Assembly (NCBI GenBank): GCA_021740905.1
Contig: JAIOYV010000005.1
Coordinates: 1-64,000, forward strand
Length of the DNA stretch: 64,000 bases
Source of the DNA: Bacteroidales bacterium
GTDB lineage: Bacteria; Bacteroidota; Bacteroidia; Bacteroidales; M50B96
Direction: 5' to 3'
Part shown: positions 7,614 to 16,625 of the stretch, piece by piece
Layout of the letters: each line of letters starts with the position of its first letter
Position numbering within the stretch: the stretch's first letter is position 1
Translations under genes and position numbers: made by a program
The notes under the pieces: model-generated
What the model was told of the DNA's origin: nothing
What the model saw: the letters and a program-made list of their open reading frames with translations, nothing else
The model's database searches: none

Positions 7614-10055
7614 TTAGTCCTTCTGGAAAAAGATGTCTTTTATTCTGCGTTTGGGTTCAATTTGTTTGAGATAAGTTAATTCGTGCCCATATTCGAAAGG
7701 ATTCCTGCTTGGCCGTACATCGTTCAGCAATATAGCCACATTGCGAATTTTATTCATTCTAATGTTTTGGACAATTGCCGAAAATACCGATTTTTTAGTA
7801 TGGTTTTCCCGTACTACAAGGATGTTCACGTCGGCATGTTTCATTAAAAGATAGGTGTCGGTGACCAGGCTAATTGGTGAGGTGTCAATAATAATATGGT
7901 CGTACATCTCCTTCAGCTTGGTAATCAAACTAATTGTTTTACCCGATGAAACCAATTCGAGCGAACTTTTTATCATCATGCCACTTGAAATAAAATCAAG
8001 ATTCGGAATAGAAGTTTTTTGTACAATGTCCTCTAATGTGGCTTTGTTGGCAATATAATTACTTAGGCCAACGGTATTGTTCATACCCAAAATTTCGTGT
8101 AAGGAGGGATCGCGTAAATCGAAACTCATGAGAACCGCCCGTTTTCCAAAAAGAGAGAAAGCGGTTGCTATATTGGCCGTTATCAGCTTTCTGCCCTCGT
8201 TGTTCAACGATGAGGTTATTAGCACAATTTGTTGCTCTTCGGGTTTGTATAATAACTGGATATGTGTGCGCACTGCCCTTATGGAGCCTGCGATTACCGA
8301 ATCGGGATAGTGAGCCAGTACAAGCTTATCTTTTAAGTCGTTGTGCAATACTTGGCCGATAATTGGTAAATTGGAGTATCGCTCAACATCCTGTCGGTTC
8401 GAAATTTTATCGTTTAAGGCATCCTTTAGAAGGACATAAACGAAGGGTAACAGCAGGCCCAGAAAAATAGCAATCATGTAGGTCTTGTTTTTTTTGGGCG
8501 AAATGGGTGATACGGTTATGTAGCGGGCCGGGTCTATTACCTCACAATCGGCGGTATGGGCTGCTTTTGAAATTTGAGCCTCGGTCAATTTTTCGAGCAT
8601 GAAAGTGTAAATGGCATCAGTAATGTTAAATTTTCGTTTTATACCAAACAGTTCTCTTTCTGTTTGCGGAAGTTGTGCTATTTGAGCGCTCATAGTAGCA
8701 GACCTGCCATTGATTTCATTAATCGAAATTTGTGTAGTCGACAAATTGTACGACACGTTTTCGAGAATGGTTTTTCGCAGGTTTTGCATCTCCTTTTCAA
8801 TACCACCCATAAAAATACTTTGTTTACTCGAATTATTCGAGAGATTGTCTCTTTCGGCAGCTTTGAGAATAAACTTGGAAATCAATTCGGAAAGTACCTT
8901 ATCCTCAACTCCCATCGAGGAGGGCGCTGCGAGGTCCGATGCGTTTTGATTATCGGTCAAATAATCCTTAATGTACTCATAGTATTGAGCCTGCATCAGC
9001 AACCGGGCCTTTGCGTTTTCAAGTTCCATGAGTTGATCATAAATTTTTTGCCCCTGAAAACTTAGGTCGGTTACTTTGTGGATAGTCCTGAAATCCTGAA
9101 GTTGGCCTTCGGTGGTGTGCAAGGAATCGGAAATGTCTTTAATCTGGCGCTCGATAAAGTTGACCGTATTGACAGCCATCCTGTTTTTTCGCTCAAGGTT
9201 TTGTTCTAAATATACCTCAGTAAATGTGTTTAAGAAATCGGTGATCTTAATTTTATTTTGTCCCTGGAGTGCCACACTTACAAGGGTCGAATTCATGCTT
9301 TGTGGCCACACCATCAAGGCAGATAAAAACTCTAGGGTTTGAAAATTTGTATGGTTGAATTGAAAATACAAACGGCCTTCATTATTGCCCATATTTGCAA
9401 ATTTCTCATTCAGCATAACTTTAAAACTGTAATTTTCAGAACTGATTTCCTCGCCAAATTCATACTCCCCATTCAGGGATACTGCATTGCCATACGATAA
9501 TTCTTCTTGTGTCAAATAACTGAACATGATAATATCGGTGCCCGAAGCAGTAATCCGGAATCTGTTGTTGGGCAGAAATTCTACAGTAAATGGCAATGCC
9601 AGGGGCTGAGGCTTTTCCCGATCGAAAATAACCGAGATTGGGCAAAATTTGTACAACTCTTTGGTTATGATAAAGGGTGATTTTGCGTATGTGATTTTTG
9701 GGATCATGTTTGTCTCGTGAAAGTACGACACGTCAAAATCTAATTTCTGAAGAGTTTGTTTTACAAGAGGATAAGACATCAATATGCCTATCTCATTCTC
9801 TAGCTCATTGGCAGAAAAACGACCTTTCAATCCTTGCACGCTTTTCTCCCCATCAAAAACGAAATCGCTATTGCTACCCGAAAATAAAAGGACTGTGCTG
9901 TTTTGATACACCGTGGGGGTAAGTTTGTTGATAAAATAAGCACCTATAAAAAACAAGGTCACGGAAGCCACAAACAGATATTTGTACCTCAGGAAATTGA
10001 AGAGGACAAGCCTGTAATCGGTTTTCTTGCTTAATATTTCTTCTGATGGGTTCAC
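7614..10055 (-). CDS. Wzc-like polysaccharide co-polymerase with degenerate tyrosine-kinase domain
   Basis: 813 residues from a GTG start that overlaps the wza stop (GTGA). There is an N-terminal Wzz/Wzc region with a membrane helix at about residues 28-48, a long periplasmic coiled-coil region (about 300-500), a second helix at about 525-545, and a cytoplasmic BY-kinase-like domain. The kinase motifs are abnormal. The P-loop near residue 620 reads TSSLNNEGRKLIT where PGEGKST is expected, so the Walker Lys is Arg and the following Ser/Thr is Lys. Walker A' reads MSFDLRDP with the first Asp lost. Walker B (IIIDTSP, about 720) is kept. The C-terminus has only two nearby tyrosines instead of a Tyr cluster. 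Likely role: chain-length control and export of an exopolysaccharide with Wza. Confidence 0.9.
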   Translation of the reverse strand: MNPSEEILSKKTDYRLVLFNFLRYKYLFVASVTLFFIGAYFINKLTPTVYQNSTVLLFSGSNSDFVFDGEKSVQGLKGRFSANELENEIGILMSYPLVKQTLQKLDFDVSYFHETNMIPKITYAKSPFIITKELYKFCPISVIFDREKPQPLALPFTVEFLPNNRFRITASGTDIIMFSYLTQEELSYGNAVSLNGEYEFGEEISSENYSFKVMLNEKFANMGNNEGRLYFQFNHTNFQTLEFLSALMVWPQSMNSTLVSVALQGQNKIKITDFLNTFTEVYLEQNLERKNRMAVNTVNFIERQIKDISDSLHTTEGQLQDFRTIHKVTDLSFQGQKIYDQLMELENAKARLLMQAQYYEYIKDYLTDNQNASDLAAPSSMGVEDKVLSELISKFILKAAERDNLSNNSSKQSIFMGGIEKEMQNLRKTILENVSYNLSTTQISINEINGRSATMSAQIAQLPQTERELFGIKRKFNITDAIYTFMLEKLTEAQISKAAHTADCEVIDPARYITVSPISPKKNKTYMIAIFLGLLLPFVYVLLKDALNDKISNRQDVERYSNLPIIGQVLHNDLKDKLVLAHYPDSVIAGSIRAVRTHIQLLYKPEEQQIVLITSSLNNEGRKLITANIATAFSLFGKRAVLMSFDLRDPSLHEILGMNNTVGLSNYIANKATLEDIVQKTSIPNLDFISSGMMIKSSLELVSSGKTISLITKLKEMYDHIIIDTSPISLVTDTYLLMKHADVNILVVRENHTKKSVFSAIVQNIRMNKIRNVAILLNDVRPSRNPFEYGHELTYLKQIEPKRRIKDIFFQKD

Positions 10056-10849
10056 CGTAAATATACTTGAGATTGATAAAAATAAAGCACAGCCAAAAGG
10101 GTGGTTATTGTGGTCAAAACTGTCTGGTAACTGATGGCCCCTTTGCCATAAAACTTTGCATCAACACTTTGGACAATAATCACATCGCCGGGTTTTAAGT
10201 AATAAAAATAAGACTCGGCTATTTTCTTATCGGTCAGGTCGACAGTGTTGTACGTGATCAAGTTGTTTTCTTCCCTCTGAATTATTATTTCCGACTTATC
10301 TCCATATTGGCTTATATCGCCAGCCAGACCAATTGCCTGAAAAATATTGATGGGCTCCTTATAATAGGGAAAAGTGCCTGGATGATTTACCTCGCCCAGC
10401 ACAGTTACCTGAAGGTTGACAAATTTGATAATTACCGAAGGTTTATCCAAGTATCCTGAAAGTTCCTTTTCAATAAGATTTTTGGCCTCCGATAAGGAAA
10501 GCCCTCCAATTTTAATATCCTTGATAAAGGGGATATTGATTTCGCCTGAGTCGTTTACCTGATAATAAATTAAATTCATCCCTCCGATCATGGGCTGTCC
10601 GCTTTCTGCATCGAGCAAACTGACCACCGACTTGCCTTCTATGCTCAGAATTTTGATATACAAATCGTCGTAGGGGCGAACCTTTCGAGCGGGACGTTCA
10701 TTGAAGTAGCTGTTCTTGATGTTAAAATCGTCGCCATTGTGCACATAGGTCAATTTTTCGCTCGATAAGCAAGAGGTGAAACTGAGTGCGACAACACTGA
10801 TTATAAACCAGTGCATAACTGAAGCAATGTTGCTTTTTCTATATTTCAT
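10052..10849 (-). CDS. Wza-like outer-membrane polysaccharide export lipoprotein
   Basis: 265 residues. The N-terminus is a lipoprotein signal with lipobox FTSC (Cys27). A Poly_export domain (about 55-145, with the motif RPYDDLYIKI) and an SLBB domain (about 150-230, VTVLGEVNHPGTFPY) follow. A hydrophobic segment near the C-terminus (TVLTTITTLLAVLYFY) is typical of the Bacteroidota form. Proteins of this family make the outer-membrane channel for capsule or exopolysaccharide. It is the first gene of a two-gene operon with the Wzc-like gene (4-bp overlap). No glycosyltransferase or flippase lies nearby, so the polymer's synthesis genes must be elsewhere. Confidence 0.9.
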   Translation of the reverse strand: MKYRKSNIASVMHWFIISVVALSFTSCLSSEKLTYVHNGDDFNIKNSYFNERPARKVRPYDDLYIKILSIEGKSVVSLLDAESGQPMIGGMNLIYYQVNDSGEINIPFIKDIKIGGLSLSEAKNLIEKELSGYLDKPSVIIKFVNLQVTVLGEVNHPGTFPYYKEPINIFQAIGLAGDISQYGDKSEIIIQREENNLITYNTVDLTDKKIAESYFYYLKPGDVIIVQSVDAKFYGKGAISYQTVLTTITTLLAVLYFYQSQVYLR

Positions 10850-11210
10850 AATATTGTTCCGAAGCTTGTATTTTCATTTTATCTACTAATCTTACTTTTA
10901 TACGTTGTTTTTCAGAAAAGTTCGATTTTTTGCTTTCAACCCATTACATTAGGTACATTTTATTGATCGATACCGCTTATTCCAAATTTATGGCGAATGC
11001 TATGTGTCAGTATATCTAGTTGTTAAAATCAGTTTTCTACATTGGCATAAAACTGATAACAATGTGCTCGACCAGTTTGTCAAACAATTTTGCCTTTTCA
11101 TCAGGTTTTGTTCTTATTTCGTGTAATAATGCCTTGTGTAGCCAAGATAGTTCAAATTTTTAGTCTATTTTTAATCGCTTAAAACTTTCATTTCAAAAAG
11201 TAAGAATACT
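10850..11210. other. Divergent intergenic region, no gene seen
   Basis: About 360 bp between the divergently transcribed wza operon and the FISUMP gene. It must hold both promoters, but no clear TTTG/TAnnTTTG pair was found on either strand, and there is no repeat or strong hairpin. Confidence 0.5.
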
Positions 11211-12041
11211 TTGCTGAGAATTAGAAACATAGAAAAACAAAGTGTAAGAGTGGACAGGTTCTTTCAAATATCGCTGTTATTATTGCTAAGTGTCACCTGT
11301 ATAAGTTTTAGTAGTGCACTTGTGCCCAAATACACGAAACAGCTAATTAAGACCCCTCTGTTTTTTAACTATTCCCCACTCAACTTAGATTTCAACTGCG
11401 AAAGCAAATTTTTAAACACAACAACACCTCCACTATTATCCGAAGATAAAACTGATTGCCCCGGACGTTTTGTTGACTCACGCGATAATCAAATGTATTC
11501 AGCCGTAAGGATCGGTAAACAGTGCTGGATGTCCGAAAACCTGAATATTGGGACTTCTGTTGAATTTAACACACAAGCTGCCGACAATGGCCAAATCGAA
11601 AAATATTGTTTCGAAAACAATCCTGATAATTGTGAACTTCATGGAGGTTTGTACACTTGGGATGAAATGATGGGCTATTCAGTAGATCAACAGGGAATAT
11701 GCCCCACAGGTTGGCATGTGCCCGATAACAATGAATGGGCGGAGCTTGAACTTACGATTGGGATTGAAGCCGATTCGATCGACTACCTAAACTGGCGTGG
11801 TCGGGAAGTTGGACAAAAGCTTTTGGCGGGTAACAGTTCTGGTTTTGAGGCCACTTTTGGAGGTTATCGCAGCGATGAGGGCTTGTTTCTGACCATTTCC
11901 GAACTCGCTATTTTCTGGACATCCAGCCTAAAAGCCCCCGGATTGGCCTGGTATCGAAAAGTTAGCGCGCAAAGGCCAGGCGTATCACGTAATTATTTTT
12001 CGACTATTCATGCCTGTAGCCTCCGCTGTATAAAGGATTGA
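11211..12041 (+). CDS. FISUMP-domain secreted protein
   Basis: 276 residues from a TTG start. A GTG at 11250 is an alternative that would give a shorter n-region. A hydrophobic signal segment lies at about residues 17-37. The C-terminal two thirds is a Fibrobacter succinogenes major paralogous domain: it opens with the RDNQMYSAVRIGKQCWM strand, then SENLNIG, GLYTWDEMM, CPTGWHVPDNNEW, GQKLLAG, SGFEATFGGY, FWTSS and ends with LRCIKD. The family is common and often multi-copy in Bacteroidota and Fibrobacteres as a surface or secreted domain of unknown biochemical function. No T9SS signal is seen. It is transcribed alone, divergently from wza. Confidence 0.88.
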   Translation: MLRIRNIEKQSVRVDRFFQISLLLLLSVTCISFSSALVPKYTKQLIKTPLFFNYSPLNLDFNCESKFLNTTTPPLLSEDKTDCPGRFVDSRDNQMYSAVRIGKQCWMSENLNIGTSVEFNTQAADNGQIEKYCFENNPDNCELHGGLYTWDEMMGYSVDQQGICPTGWHVPDNNEWAELELTIGIEADSIDYLNWRGREVGQKLLAGNSSGFEATFGGYRSDEGLFLTISELAIFWTSSLKAPGLAWYRKVSAQRPGVSRNYFSTIHACSLRCIKD

Positions 12042-12056
12042 GGTAGGTCTTCAACT

Positions 12057-13085
12057 TCAAACAAAAAACAAAACTGCCCAATAATAAATATAGGCTAAGC
12101 TTTCGTAAACAACCGACATAGTCCCCACCCGCGACCGCCACCATCGCTCTGGATCGTAAGTATTTGATGGTTTCGAAATCACCCCAAAATGGATATCATC
12201 ACCCAATACTCTTCTATAGGCCATGTAACTTCGGCGGGCATGGGTACCTTTCGTAAAAATATTGATAGAATGGATCGGTAAATTTATTCTCCCTATCTGT
12301 TTTTTTACCGCTAGTGCATGACTTAATGTACGATTGCTGTTGTGAGCTTCGGCAGGGATGGCAACAATCCGGCTTTCTTCAATACCATAAATAATAAGGA
12401 GCTTCCTGGCTTGATCGGCATAATTGCTGGCATCGATTTGCTCACATTCTTTTCCGTCCAATTTGCCCCTATCGTAATAAACCCCCTTGTGTCGCACACC
12501 AATTCCCTCACCATCGACCAATAGGTTCAAAACGAACAAATTCCTGTCTTTCCATCCATCGAAGGCATCATTGGTGAATTCAATAATTATTCTCTCTACT
12601 TCAGATATTGTAACAGGAAGTTGAAATGAGTAGTTTTTTGGTTCACGTTCAACAAAAAAAGTTGCAAGCAAAAGTGTGTCCGCCCACAATTTCACCTGGG
12701 GGTAAATATTATAAGCCGGAGTCCCGTAGCAAGTTAGCGATATTGTTGTAATGGCTTTTTTTACATTTTCATGCAGGATGTCATTCAGATGATAAATAAG
12801 GCCACCATTGGTATGAAGCCTAAATGCTTCGGGCAAATTCCCCCCTGTGGTGATCACTTTCTCGTACCCATGTTTATTGATTTCATCAGCGGCCATCTTG
12901 ATGTAATTTTCATCGAGCCAGCCTTCAACCAATAAAACCTGGGGCTCTACAGTTTTTGTAATTGCAAGGAAATCATGGATTTTACTTACATAAAGTGCCG
13001 ACAAAACCCCAAACCCTATCAGATAAATAAAAAGAATCAGCAAAGGTATTTTGAAAGCGGCTAAAAATATGCGCTTAGTAAACAT
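12057..13085 (-). CDS. DUF218 (YdcF/SanA-like) membrane protein with an inserted carbohydrate-binding-module-like domain
   Basis: 342 residues. An N-terminal helix lies at about 8-33. The first DUF218 strand-loop, VLLVEGWL and VITTGG, is at 50-82. The second lobe resumes at about 218 with ANYADQ-like pairing, IPAEAHNS and FTKGTHARRS (to about 300). Between them, residues 110-195 resemble the calcium-dependent xylan-binding CBM36/CBM60 fold: CYGTPAY, P-x-VKLWADT, a YSFQLP strand, then IIIEFTNDAFDG with KDRNLFV. DUF218 proteins act on envelope precursors, largely uncharacterised; an insertion of this type would put a sugar-binding module in the middle of the domain. It starts 3 bp after the stop of the PIN-like gene, so both are one operon. 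Confidence 0.75.
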   Translation of the reverse strand: MFTKRIFLAAFKIPLLILFIYLIGFGVLSALYVSKIHDFLAITKTVEPQVLLVEGWLDENYIKMAADEINKHGYEKVITTGGNLPEAFRLHTNGGLIYHLNDILHENVKKAITTISLTCYGTPAYNIYPQVKLWADTLLLATFFVEREPKNYSFQLPVTISEVERIIIEFTNDAFDGWKDRNLFVLNLLVDGEGIGVRHKGVYYDRGKLDGKECEQIDASNYADQARKLLIIYGIEESRIVAIPAEAHNSNRTLSHALAVKKQIGRINLPIHSINIFTKGTHARRSYMAYRRVLGDDIHFGVISKPSNTYDPERWWRSRVGTMSVVYESLAYIYYWAVLFFV

Positions 13086-13088
13086 TGC

Positions 13089-14042
13089 TTAGTGAATATT
13101 TTTCTTTTCAATCTCTTCGATATCTTTTATGATTGTGGGATCAAGTTTAAACATGCGAAGTAAGCCACTTAGACTTATAATATTAAAGGATCGGCCTTTA
13201 GTTTCGTTAGTAAACTCATAAGCCAGTTCGTGATAGGCATATCCTTGGTGCCCATTTCCAGGATTCATCCAATTGGTGTTGCCCGGCGAAGTAACAAAAA
13301 CCACATTGGTGTCGAGGTCTTTGCCAAGCTGGAGCATTACTAGCCAGCTAAGGTAGTTGCCCAGGCCTCCATCGTTTTGCGAAGTATCCATTACAGGTGG
13401 GATTTGGTGCTTGGCCCTGATATTGACTTCATGCTCAATCTCTGTTCTTCGTTCCTTCAGGTTGTTCAATTCCACCACTACCTGGTTCTTGAACAATTCT
13501 TTGTAGATGTTGGTTATAGGGTCGTTCTCGAGCCAGGCCTGCGATGATTGCAGTAGCGAGTCCAATTTTTGCTGATAATCGGTAAAAAGTATTTTAAACC
13601 TGAAATTCGCCAGCTCATTGCTAATTTCCTTTTCTATCCTGTCTAGGTCTTCGTATTCGGGAAATGATTTCAGCAAGGCCGGTAAATTATTCAGGTGCGA
13701 CTCAAATTTAGGATGAATAGGTTCCAGTTTCGTATGCATGAAGCCTTGCAATTGCTTCATGTAATCACTTCGCAGGTCGGCAAATTCGCGGGCTACCTGG
13801 GCCGGGATAAAAAAACGATCCAACGAAATCAGTTCCTGGTAAACCTCTTGTAGAGCCTGGATGCTTGCAAGCTTTGCATTATAAAGGTATAGCAAAATAG
13901 GCGTGTCGAGGATGAAAATGCAATTGTCCTTTATTTCGTCAATACTTTTATAATTGAACGAAAAAATACTTTCGGCCCTGGGGTATTTTTTATTCCTGAT
14001 AAAAGGATCTTCAAAGTGATATATGTTGTTTGTTTCGCTCAT
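13089..14042 (-). CDS. PIN-like (PIN_8 type) domain protein with altered active-site positions
   Basis: 317 residues. FILDTPILLYLY (Asp46) is the first conserved acidic strand of the PIN-like family, IPAQVAREF (Glu86) the second, and a helical charged middle (about 95-215) follows as in PIN_8 proteins. The C-terminal part GGLGNYLSW...VVFVTSPGNTNW (about 222-257) corresponds to the usual G-D-L-I-x-W and F-V-T-D-D-x-K-x-D-W segments. There the aspartates appear replaced by Asn and by Ser-Pro, so nuclease activity is doubtful. The family is known from nucleases and toxins. No antitoxin-like gene is present; the partner is the DUF218 gene 3 bp downstream. I infer an envelope-linked rather than a toxin role. 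Confidence 0.65.
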   Translation of the reverse strand: MSETNNIYHFEDPFIRNKKYPRAESIFSFNYKSIDEIKDNCIFILDTPILLYLYNAKLASIQALQEVYQELISLDRFFIPAQVAREFADLRSDYMKQLQGFMHTKLEPIHPKFESHLNNLPALLKSFPEYEDLDRIEKEISNELANFRFKILFTDYQQKLDSLLQSSQAWLENDPITNIYKELFKNQVVVELNNLKERRTEIEHEVNIRAKHQIPPVMDTSQNDGGLGNYLSWLVMLQLGKDLDTNVVFVTSPGNTNWMNPGNGHQGYAYHELAYEFTNETKGRSFNIISLSGLLRMFKLDPTIIKDIEEIEKKNIH

Positions 14043-14357
14043 TATTATTGTTCTAGTCTCTCAATCGTTGTTCCTTACATTTGAATCATTCTCTATTCAT
14101 CCGTATCGGAATATTCTACTAAGCTAAAAATACGGCTAAAAGCCTTAGATAGTTTCATTTTCCATGTTTTTTGGTCAATGTTAACAACGATCACAGCCTT
14201 TCAATAGGTCGATTGATCTAAATATGATCCGAACTAATTGATTATTAGTAAATATGAGGGTCATTTTTTAGGCCTGTGAAGTTTTATTTCGATTTTAATT
14301 TTGTTTTGAAATCAGTTTACTATACTTTTATTTCCAAATAAACTGAATTCTAAAATT
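14043..14357. other. Divergent intergenic region, no gene seen
   Basis: About 315 bp between the PIN-like operon (minus) and the outer-membrane protein gene (plus). AT-rich, with a TATACTTTTA box about 30 bp before the ATG at 14358 that is close to a Bacteroidota -7 element. Nothing else stands out. Confidence 0.45.
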
Positions 14358-15470
14358 ATGAAAAAGAAACTACTAACAATTTTTTGTGCTGTACTTATAA
14401 GCGTTTCAGGCTTTACTCAATCAAGTCTAACCAATTTCTTAAAGGCTGGGGCAGGAGATGCCGAACTTCTTTTTGGGGCTTATTTTGAACCTTATGGCAA
14501 GGCCCTGGGTGCAAACCTAAACGGAGGCTGGGTTAATACAGCTAAGACACATAATACATTGGGCTTTGATATTACACTAACCGCAACAACTTCGTTCGTT
14601 CCAACAGAGGATCGGGAGTTTGACATTAGTGCACTCAATCTCACTAAGTTTACCTTAGACGATCCAACTGACAATATGGCTCCTACCGCTGCGGGGTATA
14701 ACAGTAATGGCCCTCAGTTAAGTTATTATGAAACGGTTCCAGCTACCAACAATCAAATTCTAATAGCATCGTTTGGGACACCACCCGGTTCGGGTTATGC
14801 TTTTCTGCCTTTGCCTATGATCAAAGCTTCGGTTGGACTGCCGCTCAATATCGAATTAATGGGTAGGTACATGCCAACTATGAAAGTCGTCCCCGACAAA
14901 GACTTTGAAATAGGCCAGTGGGGCATTGGCCTGAAATACGACTTGAAACAACATATCCCTTTTATGAAAAGGGTTCCTGTTTTGAATTTTTCTATTATGG
15001 CTGCCTATTCGCAATTGAAGACCACCGCCGGCCTTAATTTACAACCTTTTGGCAATCCTTACGATTTAACTACTAATTCGGTAACAACCATTCCTGATTA
15101 TTTTGATAATCAGAAATTCGATATGACAGCCAAGGGCCTTGCCGAAAATTTACTGTTTTCAGTCGATTTACCGGTGATTTGTTTTTATGCAGGAATAGGG
15201 TTCAGTACTACGGTGACAACCTTTAAGGTACTTGGCGATTACCCAATTACAGGTTACGATTTCGATTCATCTTACGCTACCACTGAGTACAAAGTATTAC
15301 GAGACGAGGACATTATTACCGACCCTGTCGACATAGAAATTAATGGCAACGACGGGCTAAGGTATATGGTTGGTGCAAGGCTAAAACTAGCCTTGGTCAC
15401 TTTTCATGTGGATTATACGTATGCCAATTACAATGTGGTTTCTGGCGGGATTGGCATATCGTTCCGATAG
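14358..15470 (+). CDS. Putative outer-membrane beta-barrel protein, DUF6588-like
   Basis: 370 residues with a clean signal peptide (MKKKLLTIFCAVLISVSGFTQ). The mature start YLKAG-like region LTNFLKAGAGDAELLFGAYFEPYGKAL and NLNGGWVNTAKTH fits the DUF6588 family as I remember it. Many amphipathic strands follow, and the C-terminus VDYTYANYNVVSGGIGISFR ends in an aromatic residue two before Arg, as in outer-membrane barrels. Substrate or function unknown. It has its own terminator at 15516-15556 and no co-directional partner. The membrane-barrel call is fairly safe; the DUF number is from memory. Confidence 0.7.
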   Translation: MKKKLLTIFCAVLISVSGFTQSSLTNFLKAGAGDAELLFGAYFEPYGKALGANLNGGWVNTAKTHNTLGFDITLTATTSFVPTEDREFDISALNLTKFTLDDPTDNMAPTAAGYNSNGPQLSYYETVPATNNQILIASFGTPPGSGYAFLPLPMIKASVGLPLNIELMGRYMPTMKVVPDKDFEIGQWGIGLKYDLKQHIPFMKRVPVLNFSIMAAYSQLKTTAGLNLQPFGNPYDLTTNSVTTIPDYFDNQKFDMTAKGLAENLLFSVDLPVICFYAGIGFSTTVTTFKVLGDYPITGYDFDSSYATTEYKVLRDEDIITDPVDIEINGNDGLRYMVGARLKLALVTFHVDYTYANYNVVSGGIGISFR

Positions 15471-15515
15471 AGGCTTTTAAAGAGCTTTAATAACTGCTTT
15501 ATACAAGATTAGAAA

Positions 15516-15556
15516 GTCAGGAGTCTCAAAGGTTTGGGATTCCTGATTTTTTTTGT
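15516..15556 (+). terminator. Intrinsic terminator after the DUF6588-like gene
   Basis: TCAGGAGTCTC pairs imperfectly with GGGATTCCTGA across a short loop, directly followed by a run of eight T and further T-rich sequence. It lies 45 bp after the stop at 15470. Confidence 0.8.
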
Positions 15557-15925
15557 TTTTAAGCGTAGGATAAACTTTAACTGTTGATTCCTGATAAACA
15601 AATCTCTCTCACCAAACTACCTACTCATTCCTCACTCAGTGAAAATTTGGAAATATCTTTCCCTAGATTCACAAAATGGAATTATCTTATGAGCAAAAAG
15701 AACGAAACAGTTTCCTCCCTTCGGTACCAATGACAACTTTTTGTAAGGCGTTGAAATAATGGGCATAATAGATTGATGCAGAATCCTTATTTCGAACCCC
15801 CCATTTTGTGTAACAAAATGTGAGGGTGAGAAATCTGTTGGCTAATAATTGACTGAAAACATGAAGCCGATTTGTGGAAGTTATTTCGACAGGTTAACTC
15901 ACCTCGTTCCTCAATTCCCAGTTCC
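15557..15925. other. Intergenic region, no gene seen
   Basis: About 370 bp between convergent genes. It contains a small hairpin (CATTTTG...CAAAATG at 15802-15820) and short repeated words of the type ACTCATTCCTCACTC at about 15620 and CTCACCTCGTTCCTCAATTCCC at about 15900, which match the C-rich arm of the word arrays seen elsewhere. Confidence 0.45.
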
Positions 15926-16486
15926 TCAGATCAAAATAGGCCTGTGTGTTTTCAAAATCTCACGCCATTCGGGGGGAAGGCCAATAAAATCGTCCACAAA
16001 ACCATCGATCTCCCCTTTGGTTTCCTTCGAAAGCAATCCGTTTATCTCTTCGGCTATTTCGCCGCTTATAAGAAAAGGGATAGTGGCCGGATTAAGATGC
16101 GAGCCATTGAAAAAGCCTGCTATCTGGTATTCGTTTAAGTCTTCGCGTTTGGTGCCGGTGATGGCACATTGGGACAGCATTTTTTCGGGATCGAAATTGT
16201 CATCCTCGAAATTCATAAAGCGCTCTTGCATGAATTGCATATTGGAGCGGAAATAATTCTCGATATTTTCTATTGATTGTTTCGACATTGTGCCTTTCAT
16301 GTTCTCGGCACAGTCCATACAAACTGCATATTCCACTTCCACATAATCATCCTTGAAAGCCTTCTCGATAAAATATTCAGTACCTTCATCAAGCAGGAAT
16401 TTCTCGCACATGATGCAGTTTTCGATAGGCTTATCGGTTAAAAACGACCTGAAAAGTGAGGGTATCGGGTATTTATTTTCGTCCAT
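15926..16486 (-). CDS. Zinc-ribbon-like cytoplasmic protein of unknown function
   Basis: 186 residues, no signal peptide. Two CxxC pairs, ENCIMCEKF (about 23-28) and YAVCMDCAEN (about 54-59), suggest one zinc-binding site. A conserved-looking acidic middle and a C-terminal helical part (GEIAEEINGLLSKETKGE, then LPPEWREILK) follow. I have seen similar proteins annotated only as hypothetical in Bacteroidota. No neighbour on the same strand; the adjacent genes are convergent or divergent. Confidence 0.7.
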   Translation of the reverse strand: MDENKYPIPSLFRSFLTDKPIENCIMCEKFLLDEGTEYFIEKAFKDDYVEVEYAVCMDCAENMKGTMSKQSIENIENYFRSNMQFMQERFMNFEDDNFDPEKMLSQCAITGTKREDLNEYQIAGFFNGSHLNPATIPFLISGEIAEEINGLLSKETKGEIDGFVDDFIGLPPEWREILKTHRPILI

Positions 16487-16589
16487 AGTAATTCGATTTT
16501 ATTGGGTCGAAAAATACGAAATTCTTTGGGTACTCCAGTTGTAATTATTCCGCAGATTTGTAAGCATGTTCTTTTCCATAATTTCCTTC

Positions 16590-16598
16590 TATCTTTGC
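16590..16598 (+). promoter_or_regulatory. Probable Bacteroidota -7 promoter element
   Basis: TATCTTTGC matches the phylum's -7 consensus TAnnTTTG. It lies 27 bp before the ATG of the lipoprotein gene at 16626. No well-placed -33 TTTG was found 19-20 bp upstream. Confidence 0.6.
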
Positions 16599-16625
16599 GG
16601 CATTATTTAAATCTAAACATTTGAA

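Noticed and set aside
13089-14042. Toxin of a toxin-antitoxin pair (PIN domain)
   Set aside because: At 317 residues it is much longer than VapC toxins, active-site residues look altered, and the neighbour is a membrane DUF218 protein, not a small antitoxin.
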